This document shows positions 22,803 through 31,874 of a DNA stretch of 32,940 bases, in pieces. The DNA is from Streptomyces sp. S3(2020) (GTDB lineage Bacteria; Actinomycetota; Actinomycetes; Streptomycetales; Streptomycetaceae): assembly GCF_013044505.1 (NCBI RefSeq), contig NZ_JABERD010000106.1, forward strand, positions 1-32,940, read 5' to 3'. Each line of letters opens with the position of its first letter. The stretch's first letter is position 1. Below the pieces are notes generated by a model that did not search any database, was not told the DNA's origin, and saw only the letters and a program-made list of their open reading frames with translations. Position numbers and translations under genes: made by a program.

Positions 22803-24917
22803 TCAGGACGGATCGTTGCCCCACGTTTTGTCGGTGTGTGGGGCGTCCTTGATGAAGGGGCTGTCCACGAAGGCGACCAGGGCCATGGTGTCGGCGTCGG
22901 GTTCCTCGTCCGGCACTCGATGGGTGATCGTTTCGGGCAGCATCACCAGCGCCGTGGTTCCCTGTTTCTCCTCGGAGGGGCGTAGCTGAACGCGGATGCC
23001 GTGGCGGTCGGCCAGTCGGCCCACCACGAAAAGGCCCATGCGCTGGGAGATCGCGGCGTCGACGGTGGGCGGGTCGGCAAGGATGCGGTTGATGTCCGCG
23101 AGCTCTTCGTGGGGCAGACCTATGCCCTGGTCGTGTATCTCGAGGATGGTCCGGCCGTCGGGCAGCCGTGCGGCGGTGATGTGGACCGGGACGTGCGGGG
23201 AGGAGAAGGCCGCGGCGTTCTCCAGGAGTTCGGCGAGCAGGTGGACCAAGTCGTTGATGGCGCGCCCGTCGATCTGGGCCTCCGGGATGCCGGAGAGCTG
23301 GATGCGTTCGTACTGCTCCACTTCCGAGACCGCGGCGCGGACGATGTCGACGAGAGTCATGGGCTGGTCCCACTGCTGGGCGGGAGCCTCGCCGCTGAGC
23401 ACGAGAAGGTTCTCGCCGTTGCGGCGCACACGTGTGGCGAGGTGGTCGAGCTGGAAGAGGTTCTCCAGCTGGTCGGGGTCGGCTTCCCTGCGCTCCAGGT
23501 CGGAGATCATGCTGAGTTGGCGCTCGATGAGGGGCTGGCTGCGGCGCGCCAGGTTGCCGAGGATCGTGTTGATGTTGGCGCGCAGTTGGGCCTGTTCGGC
23601 GGCGAGCCGGACCGCTTCGCGGTGGACGTGGTCGAAGGCGCGGGCGACTTCCCCGATCTCGTCCGTGCTGGTGATGGGGATGGGTTCGACGTCGGGGTAC
23701 ACCCGGCCGGGGACGGCGCGGGTGAGCTGGGTCAGCCGGGCGGGCAGCCGCTCCGCGGCGATGGCGTGGGCGGAGGCGCTGAGGCGGTGCATGCTGGTGC
23801 TCATCGTGCGGGCCACCCAGGTCGCGAGGAGGAAGGCGACGAGGATGGAGGCGAGCACGAGTGCCGCGTTGACGAGGGCGTCGTTGCGGGCGTCGTCGGC
23901 GATGTCGTGGGCCTCGGCCAGCGCGGTGCCGGTGAGGTACACCTCGACGCTGCGGTAGGCGTCGAAGCTGAGGGTGGAGGCGGCGAAGAACGTCTCGGGC
24001 GTGATGCCCCGTTCGGCGAGTCGTGTCGCTGTCGCGCCGGAGGCGATGGCGGTGGCCATCTCGTCCAGAGACGGCGGGGGGACGAAGGTCCGCCCGGCCA
24101 CCTCGGCCCGCGTCCGGGCCTCAGCGATCTGCTGCCGCCCCGTCGCCTGCGCGTCGGCGAGTGCTTTGCGTAACCGGGCCACGTCGTCGGTGCCGGCGAA
24201 ACCGGCGAACTCCTGGAGCGCGATCTGTTCTAGGTAGATGTAGGAGCTGAACGAGGCGATCTGGGCCTGGAGTTCACCCAGGGCGAGCTTGCTCCGGTCC
24301 TCGACGAGGAGGTGGGTCCCGATGGCGCGGATCAGTGACTCGGCCGCCTGGGTGAGCGAGATGGCGTACAGCGTGCGGCCGAGGGTGGCCTGACTGGTGA
24401 TGCCGAAGCCGAGCTCGTTGGAGACCTCCATCAGCGGGTGCTGGACGGCGTGGTAGCTCTCCTCGGTCTGCACGCCGGTCAGCTTGGCGGTGAAGGCGTC
24501 GGCACGTACCGAGGCGAGCCGTTTCTCGCCCGCGCGGACGAGTTCGACCCGGCGCTCGAGGCTGGCGGTTCTCGGCATGCGGGCGACCGCTTCGTCGAAC
24601 TTCTTCGCGTCCTGGTCGGTGATCTGCCGGGCCTCGGCGATGATGTCGGAGTCGCGCTCGCCCTTCACCAACGGGATGACGGAGACGTCGCGTTCGTTGA
24701 TGGCGTCGCTGGCGTAGGTGTTCGCCGCCTGGACGAGTTCCGCCACGCGGACCGCGTCCTTGGCGGTCTGCCAGGTGTCGACGGAGCGTTTGACTCGTAC
24801 GCTGCCGAGGACGAGGGCGACGAGTACCGGGATCAGCAGGATGGCCTGAAGTTTCTGGGCCACACGGAGGTTGCGGGCAGCGAATCTTCGGCCCGTGGCA
24901 GTGGGGGTGTGCGACAC
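22803..24917 (-). CDS. Orphan sensor histidine kinase with NIT and HAMP domains
   Basis: GTG 24917 with AGGA five bases upstream gives 704 residues. Transmembrane helix 1 is at about 23-42 (LQAILLIPVLVALVLGSV). The extracytoplasmic part up to about 340 matches the nitrate/nitrite-sensing (NIT) type, all helical. Helix 2 is at about 344-368, followed by HAMP. The kinase core has LFQLDHLATRVRRNGENLLVL as the dimerisation block and then the ATP-binding motifs: N-box LLAELLENAAAFS (about 560), G1 DQGIGLP (about 597) and GLFVVGRLADRHG. This is the streptomycete conservon (CvnA-like) architecture, but the usual roadblock, DUF742 and GTPase genes do not follow. A cognate response regulator is also absent. 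Confidence 0.9.
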   Translation of the reverse strand: MSHTPTATGRRFAARNLRVAQKLQAILLIPVLVALVLGSVRVKRSVDTWQTAKDAVRVAELVQAANTYASDAINERDVSVIPLVKGERDSDIIAEARQITDQDAKKFDEAVARMPRTASLERRVELVRAGEKRLASVRADAFTAKLTGVQTEESYHAVQHPLMEVSNELGFGITSQATLGRTLYAISLTQAAESLIRAIGTHLLVEDRSKLALGELQAQIASFSSYIYLEQIALQEFAGFAGTDDVARLRKALADAQATGRQQIAEARTRAEVAGRTFVPPPSLDEMATAIASGATATRLAERGITPETFFAASTLSFDAYRSVEVYLTGTALAEAHDIADDARNDALVNAALVLASILVAFLLATWVARTMSTSMHRLSASAHAIAAERLPARLTQLTRAVPGRVYPDVEPIPITSTDEIGEVARAFDHVHREAVRLAAEQAQLRANINTILGNLARRSQPLIERQLSMISDLERREADPDQLENLFQLDHLATRVRRNGENLLVLSGEAPAQQWDQPMTLVDIVRAAVSEVEQYERIQLSGIPEAQIDGRAINDLVHLLAELLENAAAFSSPHVPVHITAARLPDGRTILEIHDQGIGLPHEELADINRILADPPTVDAAISQRMGLFVVGRLADRHGIRVQLRPSEEKQGTTALVMLPETITHRVPDEEPDADTMALVAFVDSPFIKDAPHTDKTWGNDPS

Positions 24918-25139
24918 GGTCGTCCTATCGGCTCGGATCCGCCTCGTGTTCGACACTCTCCTCAACGAGACGGTCACAGTGCGTTGTTCGGATCAGATCG
25001 TTCCGATGTCTAGCACTCTGATTCCGTTGCTGACCCGGATTTCACCGAAGCGGTGCACAGTTGAGCTTTCAAGTGACGGTGGGGAGGCTGTTCCACCTCG
25101 CCCACCTCAGCTGCCTAGTCCGCTTAGTCCGCTTTCGCG

Positions 25140-25805
25140 TCAGGGGGTGAAGACCTGCTCAAGCTGGTCGATGGCTCCGTCCGCGCCGAGGTGGTACTGG
25201 AAAACCAGGCCGCTGTCGGGGTGTGCTTCCAGCCAGTCCAGGAACTCCTGGACGCCGATGGGCTGGTTCTCGGTGCTCGCCACGATGGGGTCGGTGACGG
25301 TGATGTGCGCGGCCTGATCCAGGGGCAGATAGGTCTCCTTGCCGACTGTCTCGAACGGCGCGCCGTCGGAATCCGGGGTGCCGCAGCCCCAGTTGCCGTG
25401 CCTGATGATCAGGCTCAGGGATCCGCCCTCGGGTGTGTAACGGTAGACAGCGATCTCGTCTGGCGAGATGGGCATCTTGTGGTCGCAGCCGTCGTCCTCG
25501 CCACCGGACCCGGCAGCGATCGGTGAGTCCACCGCCGATGCCGCCGGTGATTTCGCGGATGCCTGGGCGGAGGGCACCTTGCTGTCGGGAGACGGCGAGA
25601 CCTTCCCGGCGGGCAGTGCGTTGGCGGATGAGGTCGCCTCGGTGCCGTTACCGTCCTTGGCGCTTGAGGGAGTGACGGCCGCCGCCGAACCCTCCGTGTC
25701 CGAGGACGCGGAGGAGCAGGCGGTGAGCGCCAGGACACCGGCCGCGCATGCGCTCAGGGCGAGCGTCCGGAACGCGATCCGTCTGCGGCGATGCGTGATC
25801 ATCAT
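25140..25805 (-). CDS. Putative lipoprotein
   Basis: ATG 25805 has GGGGGA six bases upstream; 24 further codons possible before it lack a ribosome site. The 221-residue product has a basic start (MITHRRRRIAFRT), a hydrophobic stretch and lipobox LTAC (Cys about 30). A ~75-residue Ser/Ala/Pro-rich linker follows, as in wall-spanning lipoproteins. The folded part begins near DDGCDHKMPISPDEIAVYRY and includes NWGCGTPDSDG, with two Cys that could pair, and a C-terminal IGVQEFLDWLEAHPDSGLVF. I do not recognise a family. It lies downstream of nothing obvious, and it ends 222 bases before the sensor-kinase start on the same strand. Confidence 0.8.
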   Translation of the reverse strand: MMITHRRRRIAFRTLALSACAAGVLALTACSSASSDTEGSAAAVTPSSAKDGNGTEATSSANALPAGKVSPSPDSKVPSAQASAKSPAASAVDSPIAAGSGGEDDGCDHKMPISPDEIAVYRYTPEGGSLSLIIRHGNWGCGTPDSDGAPFETVGKETYLPLDQAAHITVTDPIVASTENQPIGVQEFLDWLEAHPDSGLVFQYHLGADGAIDQLEQVFTP

Positions 25806-25989
25806 GATGTGTCCCCCAGGGTGGTGGCAGCGGCTACCTGTGTAGCCGGGTGAGCTGGAGAGACCATATTCAGCCACGCTGCCGCGTTTTCGATCACCCG
25901 GACATCGTCCGTTGCGAACCGGTGACCAGACCTGTGCAATATGAGAGAGCGGCAGCCATCAGACCAGGAACGTGAGAGGGCGAACGCGA

Positions 25990-26401
25990 TCACGCTTCCC
26001 AGAGGTCACACCAGGTGTCGATCGCGTTCCTGGACGCATCAGCCCAACTAGGAGTCCAGCCGCAGCAGAGCCCCCACTCCATGTACGACACCAAGATCTC
26101 CGCGTCGGCCTGAACAGCGAACCGGGCGAGCGTGAAGCAGTAGCCCTGACCCGCGTACGTCAGCTCGCCGGCCAGCAGCAGTTCTCCGATGCGCTCCCGC
26201 CATTCAAGCCGTCGAGCCACCCCGACAAGCCAACGAACGCAGCCGCTCCGCTTCGCCGAGACGGAGAAAACCACCGCCCAGAAGTTTCATATATCGCCGG
26301 TTGTTCGAGACATAGCGGGCCACGACGTGTGCTTGGCCGACGTCTTGCGGATGCCGCACGCTCATCGCCGCATCATGACTCATCCCTCGCAGGGCCACCA
26401 C
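25990..26401 (-). pseudogene. Broken DUF6000-family gene
   Basis: Two frames together resemble the actinobacterial DUF6000 family. The first gives RYVSNNRRYMKLLGGGFLRL and GEAERLRSL (about 26230-26320). The second gives WLVGVARRLEWRERIGELLL, AGELTYAGQGYCFTLARFAV and ADAEILVSYMEW. Compared with intact relatives about 30 residues are missing between them, and the C-terminal third is cut short, ending in an unrelated TWCDLWEA tail. A frame change lies near 26215-26260. The family's function is unknown. This copy is unlikely to work. Confidence 0.7.
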
Positions 26402-26463
26402 GAGGAACTGAGGTGATCCGGAGCCGGACGTGATCTCACGCTCTCGTCCGGCGGGGCTGCGGA

Positions 26464-27321
26464 CTACTGCTCGGGCTTCCAGGTGATGCTGACCTGGCCG
26501 TTGCCGCCGTGGGTGCCGTCGCCGTAGGAGGCACCGGCGCCACCCGCGCCGCCCCGGCCGCCCAGGTCACTGCGACCGCCGGGACCGGGCCTGTCCGCGG
26601 TGCTGGCGGAGCCTCGGCCGCCGGTTCCGGGCAGCTCGCTCTCGGTGCACGCGCCGTCGCTGACGCTGGTCGCGCCGCCTGCGCCACCGCCAGCTCGGGG
26701 GCCATCGTGGATCTTCGGAGAGCCGCCCGCACCGCCGGTGCTTCCACCGCCGGCACCGCCTCCGCCTCCGGTCTCATCCTCGGGGACACCGCCGGAAGCT
26801 CCGCCGCCACCGCCGGCGGCTTGGATGCTCAGGCTGTCGGGACCCGACACGCTGGATGCCCCTCCGCCGCCTCCGCCTCCACCGCCCGCCGGGTAGTCCT
26901 GTCCGTTCTGGCCGCCGCCGGACCCGCCGGTCCCGCCCGCGCCGCCACTCCCCGGCATCTGCCCTCCAGCGCCGCCGCCACCCACGAAAGCGCCCAGTTG
27001 GACATCGGCAGCCGTGACGAACTCACAGGTGACACTGCCGCCACCGCCACCACCCCCGCCGTTGTGCGCGAGGTCGTCGCCGCCTGCGCCGCCCGCTCCG
27101 CCTGCGCCTCCGACCTCGACGGTGACGAGCGAGCCGGCGGGGATGGCCGCGACGTTGTCGTAAGTGCCGGGCGTCGAACTGCTCCACGATCCGGTCGGGT
27201 CGGCCGCATGGGCGGCCGGGGCGGCGATCAGCGCGCTGCCCATCACCAGGGCCGGTGAGACCAGCAGTGCCGCGATCCGCACAGTGGCGCTGATGGAGGG
27301 TGAAGTGAACAGGAAGGGCAA
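26464..27321 (-). CDS. Glycine-rich secreted protein
   Basis: TTG 27321 is chosen because AGGAG lies seven bases upstream; an open frame extends to 27402 but has no ribosome site. The 285-residue product has a signal peptide (about 1-40: apolar VRIAALLVSPALVMGSALIA, cleavage after AHA). A short strand-rich part follows (WSSSTPGTYDN, SLVTVEVGG), then about 190 residues dominated by runs of Gly with Ala and Ser, and a closing GGNGQVSITWKPEQ. Such Gly-rich exported proteins form extended or wall-associated structures, and the precise role is unknown. The strongly Gly/Ala-biased codons (GGN/GCN) also create long antisense open frames, which I do not call. Confidence 0.8.
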   Translation of the reverse strand: MPFLFTSPSISATVRIAALLVSPALVMGSALIAAPAAHAADPTGSWSSSTPGTYDNVAAIPAGSLVTVEVGGAGGAGGAGGDDLAHNGGGGGGGGSVTCEFVTAADVQLGAFVGGGGAGGQMPGSGGAGGTGGSGGGQNGQDYPAGGGGGGGGGASSVSGPDSLSIQAAGGGGGASGGVPEDETGGGGGAGGGSTGGAGGSPKIHDGPRAGGGAGGATSVSDGACTESELPGTGGRGSASTADRPGPGGRSDLGGRGGAGGAGASYGDGTHGGNGQVSITWKPEQ

Positions 27322-27873
27322 GGGATGCTCCTGAGGTCGTTGATCCGGGGACGCAGGGGACGCCGACCCGGACCCAGACTTGGACCCAGACCCGGACCAC
27401 ACGGTGTGTTGGTGTCCTGCGTCCCGGATCCGCGTTCACGGGCCGGGCTCCTGCGTCGCGATCTGTGCCCGCGCGGGCATCCGACACCTTGCCCTGCGGA
27501 TGGCGCCGGCCTCCGGTTCTGCCGGGCCTGTCGGACGGCGAGCAGGAGATATCGCCCGCTCGGCCGGTGGTACACGGCACGCCAGAACGCGCCGTCGGCC
27601 GTAGCGCGATCACGGCGCCGAGGACGGCGCGTGGGCCTCGCGCACCCGGTCGACGTGGGTGTGCGGCCGACCGGTCCGACGCATACCTCCTATGTATTAG
27701 GTGCGAATGTGCCGAAGTGGTAGGGCAGTTGTGGTGTCGCAGTGCTGCACCCCTATAGACATCCTATCTATCGCCTGGTGATGATGGCGCTGCCTTCGAC
27801 GGACGCCGAGGAGGCCGAGGAGGCCGAGCCGCCCTCGGTAAAGAAGACCCGACCACTGCCTGGGAGATCTTCC
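27322..27873. other. Intergenic control region before the GH95 gene
   Basis: Divergent gap of 552 bases. It holds an imperfect long inverted repeat (27342-27357 and 27416-27430), a 10-base direct repeat GGACCCAGAC at 27370-27379 and 27382-27391, and an AT-rich part (about 27685-27772) with CTCCTATGTATTAGG and CCTATAGACATCCTATCTAT. The AT-rich part is a likely promoter/operator area for the glycosidase. I see no small gene. Confidence 0.5.
27342..27430. repeat. Imperfect inverted repeat upstream of glycine-rich gene
   Basis: Left arm GATCCGGGGACGCAGG (27342-27357) and right arm CCTGCGTCCCGGATC (27416-27430) match as reverse complements apart from one extra G. The centre carries two copies of GGACCCAGAC. 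It could fold into a long hairpin or mark the ends of a tiny element. Confidence 0.6.
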
Positions 27874-30800
27874 GTGACTCATGAGTCCCCGCTCGAGCGA
27901 AGAAGCGTTCTCAAGTTCGGCGGTGCCCTTGCTCTCACACCGCTGGCCGCCCAGATGGTCGGAGGCCCGTTTGCCGGACCGGCCGCCGCTGCCGAGGGCG
28001 CCGGGCCGGCAGCCGCTGTGTGGCCGGTCCTGTCGCGCAAGGCGCTGAAGTACTCCGTCCCCGCCGCGGACTGGGAGTCTCAGGCGCTGCCGATCGGCAA
28101 CGGCCGACTCGGTGCGATGCTCTTCGCCGATCCCTACGAGGACCGCGTCCAGTTCAACGAGCAGAGCCTGTGGGGTGGGGTCAACAACTACGACAACGCC
28201 CTCGCCGGTCAGCCGGACAGCGCCTTCGACACCGGCATGAACGGCTTCGGTTCGTACCGGAACTTCGGTGACATGGTGGTCACCTTCGGGTCCCCTCGTG
28301 TCCGGCCGAAGGTCACGGCGCCGGGAGGGCCGTACAGCTCCTCCTCGTCGGAGGGGGTGGACAAGTCCTACGACGGTACGTCGAGCACCAAGTGGTGTAT
28401 CGAGGGGCCGGGTTCGAAGGTGCAGTGGCAGGTTGAGCTTCCGGACCCCGTCGAGGTCACGTCCTACCGGCTGACCAGTGCCAACGACGTGCCCGAGCGC
28501 GACCCGCAGCAGTGGACGCTGTCCGGTTCCGCCGACGGGTCGAACTGGACCACGCTGGACGACCGGATCCTGACGGCGCCCTTCGAAAGCCGGTTCCAGA
28601 CAAAGGAGTTCACCTGTGCCGCGAGCGGGTCGTACCGCTTCTACCGGTTCGATTTCGTCCCCGAGGCGGGGGTCAGTCACTTCCAGGTGAGCGAGATCGG
28701 TCTGTCGGGCGTGGAACTCGGCAGCGGCGTCGGCCCGGTGTATCTGTCCTCGCCGAGCGGACACGCGGGCATCTCCCGTTCGGTGGACGGCGATCCCGGC
28801 ACGGTCTGGCGGGTCGCCGGCGCCACGAAGGCGGTCGTATGGCAGGCCGATCTGGCCGACGCGGTCGCCGTCACCTCGTACACCCTGACGGCCGCCCCGG
28901 ACCGGCCGCGGGACGACGCCCGGCGGTGGACCCTCCAGGCCTCGCAGGACGGGCAGGCGTGGGTGACCCTCGACACGCAGAACCCCGCGACGCCCTTCGC
29001 GGCGCGCGGCGAGACCCGGACCTTCCCGATCGCCAACACCACGGTGTACCGCACCTATCGGCTCACCTTCACCCCCGGCGAGTCGTCCACCGGCTTCCAG
29101 ATCGCTGAAGTCGTCCTGGAGGGCGCGCAGTTCGACACCCGTACGCAGACCACGGTCGTCGACTACCAGCGTGCCCTGGACTTCGGCAAAGGGGTCCACG
29201 TCACCCGCTTCGGCGCTCCGGGGCAGCGGTTCCGGCGGGAGGCCTTCGCCAGCCGTTCCGCCGATGTCATGGTCTTCCGGTACACCTCGGAGCGGGCGCG
29301 GGGACTCTCCGGGACGATCTCCCTGGCGTCCGCGCAGGACGGAGTCCCGACAACCGTCGACGCCGGACGGCTCGCTTTCCACGGGGTCATGGGCAACGGC
29401 CTCCAGCACGCGTGCGCCGTCCAAGTGCTGCACACCGACGGCGAGTTGAGCGCCGACGGCTCGGCGCTCGGGTTCACCGGCTGCACGACGCTGACCCTGC
29501 TGCTGGACGCCCGTACCGACTACAAGCTCGACGCCGCCGCCGGATGGCGCGGAGCCGAGCCGCGGGCGGCCGTCGACAAGGCGCTGGCCAAGGCGGCCAA
29601 GCGGTCGTACGGCGCGCTGCGCGACGAGCACACCGCGCAGATCCGCGCTCTCATGAACCGGGTCTCCGTCGGCTGGGGCAGCTCCGCCGACACCGTCGTC
29701 GCCCTGCCGACCCAGGCCCGGCTGGCGCGCTACGCGGCGGGCGGCGACGACCCGACCCTCGAACAGGCGATGTTCGACTACGGCCGGTACCTGCTGATCA
29801 GTTCCTCCCGCCCGGACGGTCTGCCCGCCAACCTCCAGGGCCTGTGGAACGACAGCAACTCGCCCGCCTGGGCGTCCGACTACCACACCAACATCAACAT
29901 CCAGATGAACTACTGGGGAGCCGAGACCACGAACCTGCCGGAGTGCCACGCGGCGCTCGTGGAGTTCGTCAGGCAGGTCGCCGTACCCAGCCGGGTGGCC
30001 ACCCGCAACGCCTTCGGCGCGGACACGCGTGGCTGGACCGCCCGCACCAGCCAGAGCGTCTTCGGCGGCAACGCGTGGGAGTGGAACACCGTCGCCAGCG
30101 CCTGGTACGCCCAACACCTCTACGAGCACTGGGCGTTCACCCAGGACCTGGACTACCTCCGCACGGTCGCACACCCGATGATCAAGGAGATCTGCGAGTT
30201 CTGGGAGGACCACCTCAAGGAGCGCGAGGACGGGCTCCTCGTCGCGCCGAACGGCTGGTCCCCCGAGCACGGGCCGCGCGAGGACGGCGTCATGTACGAC
30301 CAGCAGATCATCTGGGACCTGTTCCAGAACTACCTCGACTGCGAGGCGGTGCTCAAGGCCGACCCCGCCTACCGGGCGAAGGTCGCGGACATGCAGGCGC
30401 GCCTCGCGCCGAACAAGATAGGAAAATGGGGGCAGTTGCAGGAATGGCAGGAGGACATCGACAGCCCGACGGACATCCACCGCCACACCTCGCACCTCTT
30501 CGCCGTCTATCCCGGCCGTCAGATCACCCCGAGGGCAGCGGACTTCGCGGCCGCCGCCCTGGTCTCGCTCAAGGCGCGGTGCGGTGAGAAGGACGGTGTG
30601 CCCTTCACCGCCGCGACGGTGTCGGGCGACAGTCGCCGTTCGTGGACCTGGCCCTGGCGAGCCGCCCTCTTCGCCCGCCTCGGCGACGGACACCGCGCCC
30701 AGATCATGCTGCGCGGGCTGCTGACGTACAACACGCTGCCGAACCTGTTCTGCAACCACCCGCCCTTCCAGATGGACGGGAACTTCGGCATCTCCGGCGC

Positions 30801-31047
30801 CGTGGTGGAGATGCTGCTACAGAGCCACGACGGCGTCATCCATCTGCTGCCCGCCCTTCCCGACGGCTGGAAGGCCAAGGGCTCCTTCACCGGGTTCCGT
30901 GCCCGTGGCGGCTACGAGGTCAGTTGTGCGTGGCGGGACGGGAAGGTCACGTCGTACAGGATCGTGGCCGACCGCGCGCGGGATCGCGGAAAGGTCACCG
31001 TGCGCGTGAACGGCGTCGACACGAAGGTCAAGCCGGCCAAGCCCTGA
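27874..31047 (+). CDS. GH95 alpha-L-fucosidase-type glycosidase with inserted discoidin-like domains
   Basis: GTG 27874 has GGGAG seven bases upstream and starts 1057 residues with a twin-arginine signal (ERRSVLKFGGALALTPLAAQ), so it is exported folded. The GH95 N-terminal domain (ALPIGNGRLGAMLFADPYED, NEQSLWGG) is interrupted at about 150-418 by two F5/8 type C-like carbohydrate-binding domains and resumes at VVDYQRALDF. The catalytic barrel keeps the residues known from Bifidobacterium AfcA: HTNINIQMNYW (Asn673, Asn675), SPEH (acid Glu798) and QMDGNFG (Asp968). Inverting fucosidase activity, or a related galactosidase specificity, on plant or host glycans is expected. A strong terminator follows. 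Confidence 0.93.
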   Translation: MTHESPLERRSVLKFGGALALTPLAAQMVGGPFAGPAAAAEGAGPAAAVWPVLSRKALKYSVPAADWESQALPIGNGRLGAMLFADPYEDRVQFNEQSLWGGVNNYDNALAGQPDSAFDTGMNGFGSYRNFGDMVVTFGSPRVRPKVTAPGGPYSSSSSEGVDKSYDGTSSTKWCIEGPGSKVQWQVELPDPVEVTSYRLTSANDVPERDPQQWTLSGSADGSNWTTLDDRILTAPFESRFQTKEFTCAASGSYRFYRFDFVPEAGVSHFQVSEIGLSGVELGSGVGPVYLSSPSGHAGISRSVDGDPGTVWRVAGATKAVVWQADLADAVAVTSYTLTAAPDRPRDDARRWTLQASQDGQAWVTLDTQNPATPFAARGETRTFPIANTTVYRTYRLTFTPGESSTGFQIAEVVLEGAQFDTRTQTTVVDYQRALDFGKGVHVTRFGAPGQRFRREAFASRSADVMVFRYTSERARGLSGTISLASAQDGVPTTVDAGRLAFHGVMGNGLQHACAVQVLHTDGELSADGSALGFTGCTTLTLLLDARTDYKLDAAAGWRGAEPRAAVDKALAKAAKRSYGALRDEHTAQIRALMNRVSVGWGSSADTVVALPTQARLARYAAGGDDPTLEQAMFDYGRYLLISSSRPDGLPANLQGLWNDSNSPAWASDYHTNINIQMNYWGAETTNLPECHAALVEFVRQVAVPSRVATRNAFGADTRGWTARTSQSVFGGNAWEWNTVASAWYAQHLYEHWAFTQDLDYLRTVAHPMIKEICEFWEDHLKEREDGLLVAPNGWSPEHGPREDGVMYDQQIIWDLFQNYLDCEAVLKADPAYRAKVADMQARLAPNKIGKWGQLQEWQEDIDSPTDIHRHTSHLFAVYPGRQITPRAADFAAAALVSLKARCGEKDGVPFTAATVSGDSRRSWTWPWRAALFARLGDGHRAQIMLRGLLTYNTLPNLFCNHPPFQMDGNFGISGAVVEMLLQSHDGVIHLLPALPDGWKAKGSFTGFRARGGYEVSCAWRDGKVTSYRIVADRARDRGKVTVRVNGVDTKVKPAKP

Positions 31048-31064
31048 CGTGTGTGAGTGCGCAC

Positions 31065-31100
31065 CGGCGTTCCACCCCCGCACGTGGGGGTGGAACGCCG
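31065..31100 (+). terminator. Strong hairpin terminator after GH95
   Basis: Fifteen-base perfect arms CGGCGTTCCACCCCC (31065-31079) and GGGGGTGGAACGCCG (31086-31100) enclose a 6-base loop. It begins 17 bases after the glycosidase stop, and it may also serve the convergent TetR gene. Confidence 0.9.
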
Positions 31101-31169
31101 CTGTGTGCGGGGGAGTGGGGAAGGGCCTGGGGCCGCTGGGCTTTGTACCGCTCCGGGTTCCGCGACGCT

Positions 31170-31808
31170 CTACCGGCTGACGAGGAGTCCCGTCAGGATG
31201 ATGTCGAGGGAGCTGTCGATGCGCTGGTGGAGGTCGAAGGGGGCCGGTTCCTCGCGGATCCACCGCAGGATCGTGGAGAAGTAGCACGCGGCCAGCAGCG
31301 CGCCGGCCTGGTCGTGGTCGACGTCGGTCCGGACCTCTCCGCGTCGCCGCCCGTTGTCGATGATCCGGGCGAGCTCGACCTCCAGGGACGGGTCCTGCAA
31401 GAGGCGGCCGTAGCGGGCTGAAGCGTCCATGAGGACGGTGGTCTCGGCGCGCGAGGCGATGTTGAGGTCGGCCATCTCCTTGAGGTAGCGCCGCAGCCGA
31501 TCGCCGACCGGCAGATCCTCGGCGTGCTCCGCGCCGAGGATCTCGGCGACACGGGCGCGACGGCGGGCGCCCCATTCCTCAAGGAAGCCGATCTTCTGCG
31601 AGTAGTGGTTGAAGACGGTCGCGCGGGCGACGTCGGCGGCCTCGGCGATCTGGTCCATGGTGGTCGCCTCGAACCCCTGGGCGACGAAGAGGCCGACAGC
31701 CGCGTCGTACAGCTGGCCATGCAGTTTCCGGCGCCTGCGCTCGTGACGGCTGACCGTCGCGCCGCCCTCGGCAGTGGCTACCGCGTCCGCCGCGTCCCCG
31801 ATCTTCAT
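31170..31808 (-). CDS. TetR-family transcriptional regulator
   Basis: The 212-residue product has the TetR N-terminal HTH (LYDAAVGLFVAQGFEATTMDQ, then IAEAADVARATVFNHYSQKIGFL, about residues 33-80) and a helical ligand-binding domain (DRLRRYLKEMADL, TVLMDASARYGRLLQDPSLE, and QAGALLAACYFSTILRWIRE near the end). The first ~25 residues are an extra polar tail (KIGDAADAVATAEGG), so a later start at a nearby codon is possible; no strong ribosome site precedes ATG 31808. It is divergent from the MBL hydrolase. The 28-base dyad between them is the likely operator, implying repression of both genes relieved by a small ligand. Confidence 0.92.
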   Translation of the reverse strand: MKIGDAADAVATAEGGATVSRHERRRRKLHGQLYDAAVGLFVAQGFEATTMDQIAEAADVARATVFNHYSQKIGFLEEWGARRRARVAEILGAEHAEDLPVGDRLRRYLKEMADLNIASRAETTVLMDASARYGRLLQDPSLEVELARIIDNGRRRGEVRTDVDHDQAGALLAACYFSTILRWIREEPAPFDLHQRIDSSLDIILTGLLVSR

Positions 31809-31874
31809 GGATGCCAGTACAACACAGCGCCACGCGGCTCTTGACCCCTTCCTGGCTTCTCTCTAGATTCTTGA

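Noticed and set aside
25113..25133. Short tandem TAGTCCGCT repeat
   Set aside because: Only two units of nine bases between genes; no structural or coding role can be supported.
27370..27391. Possible CRISPR-like or satellite repeat (GGACCCAGAC)
   Set aside because: Only two copies 12 bases apart with no spacers; treated as part of the local inverted repeat.
27697..30759. Minus-strand open frame of ~1020 codons
   Set aside because: Antisense to the GH95 gene, whose catalytic residues are all present; the long frame arises from the high GC third positions.
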